NCBI GenBank assembly: GCA_964392725.1
Contig: CAYMPW010000015.1
Location: 1 to 31,220 of the forward strand
Reading direction: 5' to 3'
From: CAYMPW01 sp964392725
Lineage (GTDB): Archaea; Thermoplasmatota; Thermoplasmata; Methanomassiliicoccales; Methanomethylophilaceae
Length of the DNA: 31,220 bases
A model generated the notes under the pieces. It made no database searches. It was not told the DNA's origin and worked only from the letters and a program-made list of their open reading frames with translations. The position numbers and the translations under genes were made by a program. The first letter of the stretch is position 1; every line of letters starts with the position of its first letter. Below, piece after piece: positions 1 through 8,397 of the stretch.

Positions 1-26
1 CACCTATTAGGTATCTAAGTGCGAGT

Positions 27-48
27 TGGATGGATGATTTATCCATAA
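27..48. promoter_or_regulatory. operator-like inverted repeat ATGGAT-N5-ATCCAT
   Basis: The six-base arms at 30-35 and 41-46 are perfect inverted repeats with a five-base spacer. Nearly the same block, including the preceding TGG and the following TA, recurs at 29820-29840 just upstream of the TATA box of the corrinoid protein gene. Recurrence beside two corrinoid-metabolism operons suggests a shared regulator site. The distance to the first gene here (about 250 nt) is long, so it may act on a leftward gene outside the window. Confidence 0.4.
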
Positions 49-267
49 TTAATATACTAAAGAGAATAATTTAAATATAACCTATGTAAAAATATGTATA
101 ACCTTATATGAAATATATAAAGAATTTAACATATTTTCTATAAAAATAATGAGTATACAACAAAATAAGTATGTTGATATGTCAATAAAAATCACAGTTT
201 TTTAATACATCTGTTCAAAGAGAAAACACTCTTTTTTAGGAATAATTATAACAGTGTTAGCAAAATG

Positions 268-274
268 ATATATA
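268..274 (+). promoter_or_regulatory. TATA box of the CobW-like/RamA operon
   Basis: ATATATA followed by CC lies about 27 bases before the ATG at 299. Archaeal transcription starts about 25 bases past the box, so the transcript would begin at or next to the start codon. No ribosome site is visible, in keeping with a leaderless mRNA. Confidence 0.55.
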
Positions 275-298
275 CCGCTGTTTTTGTTATGAATAATT

Positions 299-886
299 AT
301 GATAGTCTATATAATGGGCGGATTTCTCGGCAGCGGGAAAACAACACTTCTGATGAAACTTGCATCTTCTCTTCACGACCAAGGAAAGAGAGTTGCATTG
401 GTTGTAAATGAAATGGGAGAAATCGGAGTAGATGGTGCTACTTTGAAATCCCAAGGATACGAATCAGTTGAATTGCCCGACGGATGCATATGCTGCACAC
501 TTTCAGGAAGTTTGCAATCTGCACTCCACGAAATTACAAAGGATATTGATCCTGATGCAATCATAATTGAACCTACGGGACTTGCACTTCCTCACAAAGT
601 GAAGGAACTTGTTCATGTTGCAATGATTGATGAAGAAGAAACAAAAATTCTTGGTGTCGCCGATATTAAAAGATTCGACGACCTTATTGCAAAGAAACCT
701 GAATTTTTCAAAAGACAGATGTACGGTGCAGATGTCATCGTAATTAACAAAAGCGATCTTGCAGAACCTGAAAAAATGGAATCTGCCATGAATTGGCTTA
801 CTGCTGAATACCCCGATAAGAAAATTTATCCCGTATCCGCCAAAACCGGACACAATATTGACATTATGCTCAAGGAGTTGGAATGA
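299..886 (+). CDS. CobW/G3E-family GTPase, short form (metal chaperone-like)
   Basis: G3E-family P-loop GTPase, a group that delivers metals to metalloenzymes or cofactors. The Walker A motif GGFLGSGKT is at residues 7-15, the CxCC metal-binding motif (GCICC) at about 62-66, and the guanine-specificity motif NKSD near 149. At 195 aa it is only the GTPase domain; the C-terminal CobW domain of full-length members (about 300-400 aa) is missing and seems to be supplied by the next gene, whose start overlaps by four bases (ATGA). The third gene is ramA, so cobalt or iron handling for corrinoid methyltransferases is the likely job (inference). The start at 299 is supported by the TATA box; Met6 is an alternative. 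Confidence 0.88.
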   Translation: MIVYIMGGFLGSGKTTLLMKLASSLHDQGKRVALVVNEMGEIGVDGATLKSQGYESVELPDGCICCTLSGSLQSALHEITKDIDPDAIIIEPTGLALPHKVKELVHVAMIDEEETKILGVADIKRFDDLIAKKPEFFKRQMYGADVIVINKSDLAEPEKMESAMNWLTAEYPDKKIYPVSAKTGHNIDIMLKELE

Positions 887-1605
887 TGTGGGGAGACAGC
901 GACAGACACGGAGAACACTGTTCCTGTGAAAAATGCAACGGAGAACACGAACAGACTTCTGCAGAAATGGCAGGAGGAGTTGCTGTTGGACTCACCGGCC
1001 GCATATTCGGATTCAACGCAGATGCGGAAGCACGTCTTGATAAAATGCTTACAGAGATTGGTGCATGGATTGAAAACGATGCGGGCTACTTCCTCGGTCA
1101 CGTTAAACTTGCCATTTACAACGATGATGGCGGAATTACATTAAATCTTATAGATACTGAAATCGGAGTGGAACATCACGGAACTTTTGAACCCTGTGAA
1201 GAAGCCACTTTCAACTTTATGGCAGCTGTTGTTGATGTTGATGAACACAAACTCAAACATGCTGCTATGCACGCGTTGGAAGATTCCGGTGTAGATGTTA
1301 TTCTTAATGAAGAAGAACACCACCATCACCATGAACACGGTGAAAACTGTACGTGCGGATGCCATGATGAGCACCACCATGAGCATAAAGAAGAGTGTGG
1401 TTGCGGTTGCCACGATAAAGAACACCACCACCATGAACACGGGAAAGAATGCGGTTGCCACGGTGAACATCATCACCACGAACATGAAGAGGGCTGCACC
1501 TGTGGATGCCATGGCGAATCTCACGGTCATAACCATGAATCACATAGTAATGACAACCAGAAAGACTCGATCTGGGATAAGGTAAGGAGGAAACTTAAAA
1601 AATGA
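883..1605 (+). CDS. His/Cys-rich metal-binding protein, partner of the G3E GTPase
   Basis: A 240-aa protein in two parts. Residues about 45-135 form a folded-looking segment (GHVKLAIYNDDGG and following) that resembles the effector region found C-terminal to the GTPase in larger CobW-like proteins. Residues about 145-222 hold four imperfect repeats of the form HHHHEH...CxCGCH, alternating His clusters with Cys pairs, a pattern typical of metal storage or delivery proteins. A short CEKC motif lies near the N terminus and a basic tail ends the protein. An AGGAG site at 872-876 precedes ATG 883, and a second ATG follows at 886. It overlaps ramA by four bases. A role in holding cobalt or nickel is inference; the metal cannot be read from sequence. 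Confidence 0.85.
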   Translation: MMWGDSDRHGEHCSCEKCNGEHEQTSAEMAGGVAVGLTGRIFGFNADAEARLDKMLTEIGAWIENDAGYFLGHVKLAIYNDDGGITLNLIDTEIGVEHHGTFEPCEEATFNFMAAVVDVDEHKLKHAAMHALEDSGVDVILNEEEHHHHHEHGENCTCGCHDEHHHEHKEECGCGCHDKEHHHHEHGKECGCHGEHHHHEHEEGCTCGCHGESHGHNHESHSNDNQKDSIWDKVRRKLKK

Positions 1606-3218
1606 GCAGTTACGGAATATCTATCGATATAGGTACCAGCGGAACAAGGGCCCACGGTGTGGACCTTAAAACTGGGAAAATATTATCGACGTCGGTAACG
1701 GAATGTCATCCGTTACCCGGCGCCAATATTATGGATCATCTCACGTTCTGCATAAACATGGGCACCGAGGTAGCCCATGAAATTTTAATTGATACGGCAA
1801 ATAAAGTTATCAAAACTTTAGGTGTCGATTTAAATCAGGTTGAAAGAGTCGCGATCTGCGGAAACCCGATTCAGCTTTCGCTGTTTCAGGGAATTCCCGT
1901 AGATGATTTGGCATATGCCGGAGAAAACGCACACAAAGCCAAGGGTATTGTTGACCAAGAAAGAAATGCTTGTGTTATCGATGCCGTTGATGTTGGATTA
2001 GAAGTCTCTGATAAAGCGGAATTGTATGTTCCGCCTTCGATAAGACATGAAATCGGTGCAGATGCTCTAGCCATGATGTACAAAAGCGGATTTCTTGATC
2101 AAAAAAAGAATTGCCTCGTAACAGATTATGGAACCAATGCGGAAATGGCACTCAAAGTGGGTGACGAAATCTATACAGGATCTGCAGCAGCAGGACCTGC
2201 TATGGAGGGTCAATCCATTGAAAAAGGAATGCTTGCAGCACCCGGTGCGATATGCGATTTAGAATATGATTTCCCATGGGTTTGTAAAATTTTAGATGAG
2301 GATATTATGCCTCAGCCCGGAGACAAAGTAGATTTGGGTTTGGGACAGGTAATATCTGAAGGTCCAATGCACGGAAAGGCAGAAGGTATCACAGGTACCG
2401 GTGTTATCGCCGCTGTTGCCGCTGCAATGGACGAAAATCTTTGGAGAAACGGAAAACTCACCACGCCCGATGGAAAACTTTGGCTTCAAGATGGAATATA
2501 CATCACAAGTCAGGATATTTCCGAAGCCTGTAAGGCTGTAGGTGCGATGAGAGCAGGACATTTCACATTGCTTGAACATGCGGGAATTAAGTTCTCAGAA
2601 ATGACCACTATGTACATGGCTGGTGCTTCGGGAACATATGTTGATGCATTGAAAGCAAGAGATATTGGTCTTATTCCACCATCTTCTGAAGACATCTATC
2701 AGATTGGAAACACATCGCTTGCGTTAGCAACCGATCTTTTGAAGAAACCGGAACTTTTGGATGAATTGCAAACCATTGCGGACGGAATCAGAGCAAATCA
2801 TGTTATGTTTGCTTCTGACAAAGTTTTCGAACAGATCTATATTCAAGAACTTGCCCACTGGGACGAGGGAATGAGTATGGAAATGTACAATGCAAATAAT
2901 GCAATTGAAGGTATCCAAGAATTACCCAAAGCAAAAGGAACACCTACGGTCAATAGAGTCGTTGTTCGTGATATTCCCGATTTGGGAGAGAAAGGACTTA
3001 AGATTCTTCATGAAATCGGTACTGAACTCGTTGGTAACTTCGACGGATGTACAGGATGCAAACGTTGCGAGAAAGAATGTCCCGAGAATGCGCTTAGTGT
3101 GGATGAAAATAAAAAGATTACAATCCAGACTAAGAATTGTCTTGGTACGGCATGTCTTAGATGTCAGTTCCAATGTCCTGAAAAGGTCTACAAATACAAG
3201 GAACTCAAACTTGTTTGA
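1602..3218 (+). CDS. ramA: Corrinoid protein reductive activase RamA
   Basis: Iron-sulfur protein that uses ATP to reduce inactive Co(II) corrinoid to Co(I) on methylamine corrinoid proteins. The N terminus has an ASKHA-type phosphate motif (IDIGTSGTR), a second nucleotide motif lies in LVTDYGTNAEMAL, and the C terminus has two [4Fe-4S] motifs: CxxCxxCxxxCP from about residue 483, then a variant C-x4-CxxCxxxCP. The 538-aa length fits methanogen RamA. A strong AAGGAGG lies before ATG 1602. As the last gene of a three-gene operon with a metal-binding GTPase pair, it supports maturation and reactivation of corrinoid methyltransferases such as MtbB at the other end of the window. A homolog for other methyl substrates is possible, but the two C-terminal clusters favour RamA. 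Confidence 0.93.
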   Translation: MSSYGISIDIGTSGTRAHGVDLKTGKILSTSVTECHPLPGANIMDHLTFCINMGTEVAHEILIDTANKVIKTLGVDLNQVERVAICGNPIQLSLFQGIPVDDLAYAGENAHKAKGIVDQERNACVIDAVDVGLEVSDKAELYVPPSIRHEIGADALAMMYKSGFLDQKKNCLVTDYGTNAEMALKVGDEIYTGSAAAGPAMEGQSIEKGMLAAPGAICDLEYDFPWVCKILDEDIMPQPGDKVDLGLGQVISEGPMHGKAEGITGTGVIAAVAAAMDENLWRNGKLTTPDGKLWLQDGIYITSQDISEACKAVGAMRAGHFTLLEHAGIKFSEMTTMYMAGASGTYVDALKARDIGLIPPSSEDIYQIGNTSLALATDLLKKPELLDELQTIADGIRANHVMFASDKVFEQIYIQELAHWDEGMSMEMYNANNAIEGIQELPKAKGTPTVNRVVVRDIPDLGEKGLKILHEIGTELVGNFDGCTGCKRCEKECPENALSVDENKKITIQTKNCLGTACLRCQFQCPEKVYKYKELKLV

Positions 3219-3223
3219 AACTC

Positions 3224-3250
3224 AGGGGCTTTGCCCCTATTCTTTTATTT
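3224..3250 (+). terminator. Terminator of the ramA operon
   Basis: AGGGGC-TTT-GCCCCT hairpin (3224-3238) directly after the ramA stop, followed by a T-rich run. Confidence 0.7.
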
Positions 3251-3254
3251 ATAT

Positions 3255-3283
3255 TATAGAAATAAGAAATGGGCATAAAGCCC
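3255..3283 (-). terminator. Terminator of the ABC importer operon
   Basis: GGGC-N5-GCCC hairpin at 3271-3283, just past the stop of the ATPase gene and followed on the minus strand by T-rich sequence. It faces the ramA terminator between convergent operons. Confidence 0.5.
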
Positions 3284-3290
3284 AATTTGT

Positions 3291-4106
3291 TTAATCGGAT
3301 ACGAGTTCGTTATCGTTGCTTTCTGCGTCCAAACGAGTTAATATCTCTTTTCTGAGTGCTGTGAATTCTGGTGAAGCACGATCTCTTGGTCTTGGCCAAG
3401 GTATATCGATTATTTCGAGAATTTCTGCTGGACGTTTACTGAGAACTGCAATCCTATCAGATATGAAAACAGCTTCATCCACGGAGTGTGTGATAAAAAT
3501 GATTGTCTGATCCGTCTTTTCCAGAATTCTCAATAATCCTGCCTGCATACGGTTACGCGTCTGGGCATCTAATGCACCAAACGGTTCATCCATTAAGATA
3601 ACAGATGGTTTAGTTACCAATGCTCTTGCGATTGCTACACGCTGTTTCATTCCGCCTGAAAGCTCATGAATACGCGCCTCGGCAAAATTCTCAAGACCTA
3701 CAATTTTAAGATATGTGTCAACACGTTCGCGTCTTTCTGCTTTTGGTACACCTGCAACTTCGAGACCGAATTCCACATTCTTTCTTACAGTACGCCATGG
3801 GAATAAAGCAAAATCCTGGAAAACAAATCCACGATCCGGACCAGGGGCATCACAAAGTTTGTCTCCGATATATACGCCTCCGGATGTAGGTTCCAACAAT
3901 CCTGCGATTAATCTGAGAATTGTGGTTTTACCGCATCCCGATGGTCCAACGATTGAAATCAATTCACCTTTTTTGATATCGAGTGTGAAATCGTGAAGAA
4001 CTTTTGTTTCGATTTCATCCCTTTGGAAGGTTTTGCTCAGATGATCTATACGAATCTGATTTTCTCCTTCTTCGATATGACTTGTATCAATTATATCGTC
4101 ACTCAT
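3291..4106 (-). CDS. ABC transporter ATP-binding protein (nitrate/sulfonate/taurine type)
   Basis: ATPase of an importer of the SsuB/TauB class. Walker A GPSGCGKTT, signature LSGGMKQR, Walker B VILMDEPFGALD and the switch His in FITHSVDEA are all present, so it should be active. At 271 aa it is of normal length, with about 15 extra N-terminal residues. Its ATG overlaps the permease stop by four bases. It works at the inner face of the membrane with the permease and the binding protein upstream. The substrate cannot be told from the ATPase. Confidence 0.93.
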   Translation of the reverse strand: MSDDIIDTSHIEEGENQIRIDHLSKTFQRDEIETKVLHDFTLDIKKGELISIVGPSGCGKTTILRLIAGLLEPTSGGVYIGDKLCDAPGPDRGFVFQDFALFPWRTVRKNVEFGLEVAGVPKAERRERVDTYLKIVGLENFAEARIHELSGGMKQRVAIARALVTKPSVILMDEPFGALDAQTRNRMQAGLLRILEKTDQTIIFITHSVDEAVFISDRIAVLSKRPAEILEIIDIPWPRPRDRASPEFTALRKEILTRLDAESNDNELVSD

Positions 4107-4915
4107 TCCATTCCCATCCTCTTAGATACCATGCGGTGAATATAATCTGCTACACCTGTAGTCATAAGACCAAGAATTGCAATAACTACAACTGCAGCAT
4201 ACGCTCCTGGCCAATATCCGTTTACAGCTTGTGCATTAAGGAATGTTCCGATTCCTCCAAGTTCCGAAGAATACAATTCTGCGGCAACGATACACATCCA
4301 TCCTACTCCGAGACCGATTTTAATACCGTTCATTACATACGGAACGGCACTTGGAACCATAACCTTGGAGAAAATCTGAAGTTGTGATGCTCCCAGAGTT
4401 CTAGATGCATCTATGAGATCTTTATCGATTTTCTGAACACCGAAGATAACATTTGTAAGAAGTGGGAAAACAATACCAACGAATACAACGAGCATAGGTC
4501 CCCATTCAAAACCTACTGTAATTATGAAAATAGGTGCCCATGCGATAGGTGCGATAGGCCTCAGTACTTCTATGATAGGAGTACAGAGGCTGTTAAGAAA
4601 TTTGGAATAACCAAGAATTAAACCTAATGGGACGGCCACCGCCAATGCAAGCAGGAAACCTTTGAAAAAGGTCATCATACTCGATGCGATAGCGTCCCAC
4701 AAGGTAAGATTGGTTAATTGGTCCCCATATAATGCGAATTCTATCAGTGCCTGGAATGTCAGCCCCGGCGAAGGGACTGCGGCAACGTTTGCTACAACTG
4801 ATATAAACCACCACAACAAGAGGAATCCTGAAAGTGATATTACTGTAATTACAGCAGTGCGTGCAAACCTGTGATATTTGTTATTTTCATCGTATTTTAT
4901 GGGGACTATATTCAA
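4103..4915 (-). CDS. ABC transporter permease (SsuC/TauC type)
   Basis: A 270-aa inner-membrane permease with about six hydrophobic segments, beginning with one at residues 20-45. The binding-protein-dependent transport (EAA) loop is visible in DASRTLGASQLQIFSKVMVP, which docks the ATPase. It belongs to the nitrate/sulfonate/taurine importer group by its domain pattern. It begins 12 bases after the binding-protein gene stop and overlaps the ATPase gene, so the three are one operon. Confidence 0.92.
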   Translation of the reverse strand: MNIVPIKYDENNKYHRFARTAVITVISLSGFLLLWWFISVVANVAAVPSPGLTFQALIEFALYGDQLTNLTLWDAIASSMMTFFKGFLLALAVAVPLGLILGYSKFLNSLCTPIIEVLRPIAPIAWAPIFIITVGFEWGPMLVVFVGIVFPLLTNVIFGVQKIDKDLIDASRTLGASQLQIFSKVMVPSAVPYVMNGIKIGLGVGWMCIVAAELYSSELGGIGTFLNAQAVNGYWPGAYAAVVVIAILGLMTTGVADYIHRMVSKRMGME

Positions 4916-4927
4916 TGTTTATCCTCC

Positions 4928-6184
4928 TTATGCCGTAATGAGCTTGCTGTTCAGAGTGATCGTTGTTATTGGAGGAGCTCCAATAAGACCGAAGTCTGCA
5001 CTACCGTTCTGAAGTGCTGTAGCAACTCCGGGACCGTTACTTGCAGGCATTACGTTAACAGAGATACCATACTTATCGAATATGTTCTTTTCCATACCGA
5101 AATGCACAGCAATCTGATGGATATCACCTGCAATTGCAGCGACATTCACAGTAACTTTGGTGTCATATTCCACGGGTGTGTATTTCAACGCACTCTTGAG
5201 GTATGAAGAATTAACAAATCTGTTCACAAAGTCTTTGGTTTCTTTGAATCCCAAATCAGTGGGTTTGACTTTTAATGCACCGGAAGCAGCGAATTCATCT
5301 ACAAGACCTGTAAGATCTGTTTTGAGTGCGCTGAGTGGATCTGCAGCATTATCGTCATCTCCATAAAGATATGTGATATTCTGAAGTGCATCTTTTACAA
5401 CCTGTTCAGGATTATTTGCACCTGCAGCAGTTGTTGCAAGACCTGTTTTTTCAACACCGAGCTTAACAAGTTCATCGTATTCGGGAGTTCCCACTTTGTT
5501 TTTGATGATATCGTTGATTGTGTTTACGGATTCGATGTATGCTGCAATGAAACGAACTGTTACATCAGGATTTGCAGATGTGAATCTTTCGTTTCCTGCA
5601 AGAAGACAGCATGTGTGTTCAGGGAAAATCTGATCGGTCATGAAAAGACCTACGCAACCGTTATCGATTGCAAGAGAATATTGAACTTCCCAGTTGAATG
5701 CACCGGTCAAATATGCTTTATCTTTGAAATTACCGAATGAAGGGTAATCAGGACTGAAATAAACAACATCATCTTTGAGTTCGGTTGTTGCTTTGTATTG
5801 TACAAATTCCATATCGAGCATAGTTGTTACGATTTTAGACAAATGTACATGCTGAATGGTTGCAAGACCGGGTGTTCCGAAAACTTTTCCACCCCATGCT
5901 TCGGTGTGGAAGACAAGTTTGTATCTTTCATTTTCTACAACTTTATCTCCATCTTTAGGTTCGTATTTATCATCCAATGATAAAACTTCCAAATAGTCGT
6001 CAGGGTTCTCAGAGGATCTAAGGTACATACCTGATCCTTCAGAATTTACGCGTGCAAGAACATTGATTTCTTTATCGGATGTCTGTGAGCCTCCGCCCAT
6101 GGATAGAGCCAAACCTACTCCTGCGATAATCAATATCGCTGCGACAGCGATTGCAATAATTTTATTGTCCATGTTTATCATCAT
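4928..6184 (-). CDS. ABC substrate-binding protein, NMT1/TauA-like, apparently circularly permuted
   Basis: Extracellular binding protein of the importer, anchored by an N-terminal hydrophobic helix (IIAIAVAAILIIAGVGLAL); no lipobox Cys is seen. The domain order is unusual. The segment that normally starts the mature protein in this family (AGDIHQIAVHFGMEKNIFD ... GSADFGLIGAPP) is the last 75 residues here. The part that normally follows it (INVLARVNSEGSGMYLR, then TPGLATIQ and FPEHTCCLLA) comes right after the membrane helix. The reading frame is intact and the permease starts 12 bases later, so no missing exon or frameshift explains it. Starts at 6184, 6181 or 6172 all fit a TATA box at 6201-6206; a longer frame from 6226 would start upstream of that box and is rejected. 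The substrate is unknown. Confidence 0.82.
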   Translation of the reverse strand: MMINMDNKIIAIAVAAILIIAGVGLALSMGGGSQTSDKEINVLARVNSEGSGMYLRSSENPDDYLEVLSLDDKYEPKDGDKVVENERYKLVFHTEAWGGKVFGTPGLATIQHVHLSKIVTTMLDMEFVQYKATTELKDDVVYFSPDYPSFGNFKDKAYLTGAFNWEVQYSLAIDNGCVGLFMTDQIFPEHTCCLLAGNERFTSANPDVTVRFIAAYIESVNTINDIIKNKVGTPEYDELVKLGVEKTGLATTAAGANNPEQVVKDALQNITYLYGDDDNAADPLSALKTDLTGLVDEFAASGALKVKPTDLGFKETKDFVNRFVNSSYLKSALKYTPVEYDTKVTVNVAAIAGDIHQIAVHFGMEKNIFDKYGISVNVMPASNGPGVATALQNGSADFGLIGAPPITTITLNSKLITA

Positions 6185-6200
6185 AGTATTCTGATTTCGG

Positions 6201-6206
6201 TATATA
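6201..6206 (-). promoter_or_regulatory. TATA box of the ABC importer operon
   Basis: TATATA on the minus strand, about 20-25 bases before the ATG cluster at 6184/6181/6172, giving a near-leaderless transcript. It decides against the upstream Met at 6226. Confidence 0.55.
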
Positions 6207-6364
6207 ACACCTTGGAATTTTAACACAATAGTATTTTATTTATACAATTGTAGAAATAAAAAAATGAGTTATCCTAAAATTAAATTTATTATCACAAAGA
6301 GGATAATATTACTTTTAATTTTCTAAGATAGTAAACGTCTGGCTATTGAAAAAAGGAGTGTTAA

Positions 6365-6391
6365 CGGTTTCCGTAAAAAATACGGAAACCG
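6365..6391 (-). terminator. Terminator of the AdoMet decarboxylase-like gene
   Basis: Perfect 11-bp stem (CGGTTTCCGTA and its complement) with a five-base loop, 14 bases past the stop at 6406. A T-run follows about 10 bases later on the minus strand. The stem is strong; the T-run is a little distant. Confidence 0.65.
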
Positions 6392-6405
6392 GTGAAAGTT
6401 TAATT

Positions 6406-6831
6406 TTAGATATCTCTGAAAGCGATTGCATACTGCATTTCTTTTGCGCCAAAGTACTCTTTTGTGTACTCTGCGGTTTTCTCTGGAGGAAACTCTTTGC
6501 AAGAGAAAATATCCACAAATGCGCGGTCGGTATCTTCTGCAAAGTGACCGGAAATCTGTGATGTTTCAATCAATTGAACTAGAGAATATCCCTGAACCTT
6601 GGGGTGGTCTCCAAAGAATACGACCATAGGTTCGCCGTATCTTTTCATGTCAATATATTCTGCCAAATCCTTGGCAAACTGTTCGATATATTTCCCATCG
6701 GAAATTTTGGCATGATCACAGTCTTTGAGATCAATAGAAACCATAAGACCCCAGTGGTTTTCACTGTTGTATTTGTTCATTGCTTCCTCATCGGAAATCA
6801 TCTCACCTGCGAAAGGACTCATTACGTACAT
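6406..6831 (-). CDS. S-adenosylmethionine decarboxylase-like protein (SpeD family)
   Basis: A 141-aa protein of the small prokaryotic AdoMet decarboxylase fold, pyruvoyl enzymes that self-cleave and supply aminopropyl groups for polyamines. Ser91, His96 and Cys111 are spaced exactly as the cleavage Ser, processing His and catalytic Cys of the Thermotoga enzyme (5 and 15 residues apart). The surrounding FVDIFSCKEF is typical. The residue before the Ser is Thr instead of Glu, and the one after is Gln instead of His, so cleavage or substrate may differ; some family members are known to have other decarboxylase activities. GGTGAT lies before the ATG, and a GGGGA/TCCCC inverted repeat at 6845-6856 sits in the leader. 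No polyamine gene is next to it. Confidence 0.7.
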   Translation of the reverse strand: MYVMSPFAGEMISDEEAMNKYNSENHWGLMVSIDLKDCDHAKISDGKYIEQFAKDLAEYIDMKRYGEPMVVFFGDHPKVQGYSLVQLIETSQISGHFAEDTDRAFVDIFSCKEFPPEKTAEYTKEYFGAKEMQYAIAFRDI

Positions 6832-6956
6832 TTAAATCACCCTAGGGGAAATCCCCATAAAAAGAGCATCTGACTTTTTACTATTTTAACCTGTACCTTA
6901 ATGGAAATAACAAAAAGTTATTCATTAGACGGTCACGAAACAAAAATAAAATCATG

Positions 6957-6992
6957 TGTCTCTCAGGTGACATTCATTCGGAAAAAGAGACA
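6957..6992 (-). terminator. Possible terminator of the MFS gene
   Basis: Seven-base perfect arms (TGTCTCT/AGAGACA) separated by 22 bases, after the stop at 7001. T-rich sequence follows on the minus strand. The long loop makes this weak. Confidence 0.3.
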
Positions 6993-7000
6993 AATCAATA

Positions 7001-8392
7001 TTATTCTGGTGCGTTCTCTGGAGTGCCGCGGAACCAAGAAATTACCGCGCCGAATACGCACATAAATACGCTGATTCCGAATGCTAATTTTATTACATCC
7101 AGGAATTGATTATATGTGTCGGGACCGAGAATATCCAAAGAACCCATGATTATCGAAATACAACACATAGCAATTCCCATAGATGCCATGATTCCTGCCT
7201 GACGGAGAGTGGACAACAATGCTGATGCTTCACCTAACTCACTGAACTTTACAGCACTCATTACAGCGGCTGTATTTGGTGCGGAGAATAAGGCAAAACC
7301 GATTCCGATTGTTGCCAATGACATCAATACATACCAAAGTTCCGTATCAACACCTAAGAACATAAGCATCCCCAATCCCAAGGAAGTTACGACCATTCCG
7401 ATTGTTGGAAGTAAACGCTTGTCTAAACGATCGGACAAACGTCCCGTATATGATGAAAACAATGCTTGAATAATTGGTTGAATCATCATAACCAATCCTG
7501 CGGTTGTGGGAGTCATATTTCCAATATTACAAAGATATAAAGCCACAAAGAATGAAACCGAATATGCAGCGGCATAATTCAGAAATGCAGCAGATACCGA
7601 ACGGGTAAACATTCTATTTTTGAAAAGAGAAATTTCAAGAACAGGAAAATCTGTACGAAGAGATTTGTGTACAAAGGCTAAAAAGAATATTGCTCCGACG
7701 CCCATACATATGAACGCATACTCTGCGGGAAGATTTACCATTCCATAAGATAACAAAATAATTGCAATCATGTAATAGATTGAACCTACTGTATCGATTT
7801 TATTTCCTGCAAATGGAGCTTTTACTGATGGGACCTTTAAAGATGCAAATATTCCAATCAAAGCTAATGGAATAATTACGATAAAGATACTGCGCCATCC
7901 GAAAGTATCGCAGATAAAACCGCCAATCATCGGACCTATGGACATTCCGATGTAAAGGAATGCTGTGTTAAGACCTAATGCACGCCCCCTCTCACCTGCT
8001 TCGAATGCTTCGGCAATCATCGACGTCGATGTTACCGCAATAGCGGCTGTACCCACTCCCGTTAACCCTCTAAACAAAAGTAAAAAGTAGTAATTTGGTG
8101 CAAGAGCTGATGCTGTGGCAAATATGGTTACCAGGATCAAACCGATAATCATAATTTTTTTCTTTCCGTGAATATCTGCTAAACGCGCAAACGGAACCAT
8201 TGCAGTAACGCTCAGAAGGAAAAATATTGTTGTGATCCAACCTAAATCGTGAGCTCCGATGTTAAAATCTATACCGATTGCTGTAAGAGCCAAATTCATC
8301 ATGGTTCCCATCATCGGATTTATGAAAATCGCAATCGATGACGCAATCAATACGTTACGTTTTTCAACTGCGGAAAAACGAACGTGAGTCAT
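7001..8392 (-). CDS. MFS transporter, DHA2/EmrB-like (14 TM) drug or solute exporter
   Basis: A membrane protein of about 463 aa with roughly 14 hydrophobic segments. It has the major facilitator motif A (RLADIHGKKK) after TM2 and the antiporter-type motif C (GPMIGGFI) in TM5, which place it in the proton-driven exporter group. The substrate is unknown. I take the ATG at 8392; a TTG at 8401 overlapping the upstream stop (TTGA) is the alternative. Translation is probably coupled to the zinc-ribbon membrane protein just upstream. Confidence 0.85.
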   Translation of the reverse strand: MTHVRFSAVEKRNVLIASSIAIFINPMMGTMMNLALTAIGIDFNIGAHDLGWITTIFFLLSVTAMVPFARLADIHGKKKIMIIGLILVTIFATASALAPNYYFLLLFRGLTGVGTAAIAVTSTSMIAEAFEAGERGRALGLNTAFLYIGMSIGPMIGGFICDTFGWRSIFIVIIPLALIGIFASLKVPSVKAPFAGNKIDTVGSIYYMIAIILLSYGMVNLPAEYAFICMGVGAIFFLAFVHKSLRTDFPVLEISLFKNRMFTRSVSAAFLNYAAAYSVSFFVALYLCNIGNMTPTTAGLVMMIQPIIQALFSSYTGRLSDRLDKRLLPTIGMVVTSLGLGMLMFLGVDTELWYVLMSLATIGIGFALFSAPNTAAVMSAVKFSELGEASALLSTLRQAGIMASMGIAMCCISIIMGSLDILGPDTYNQFLDVIKLAFGISVFMCVFGAVISWFRGTPENAPE

Positions 8393-8397
8393 AGTTA

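Larger units (their letters stand above)
1..298. other. AT-rich upstream region, no convincing gene
   Basis: This stretch is very AT-rich and holds no ORF I would support; an 18-codon ATG-initiated frame at 149 is too short and has no further evidence. It contains an inverted repeat (ATGGAT, five bases, ATCCAT) at 30-46 and a TATA box at 268-274 serving the first gene. A gene lying to the left of the window could also use the repeat. Confidence 0.6.

Noticed and set aside
149..205. Eighteen-codon ATG frame in the left intergenic region
   Set aside because: No ribosome site, a poorly placed TATA-like box and no recognisable peptide features.
1141..1585. Open frames on the minus strand and in other frames across the His-rich gene
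   Set aside because: They are by-products of the repetitive His/Cys codons; their products are low-complexity and match nothing, and the plus-strand gene has ribosome sites and overlaps.
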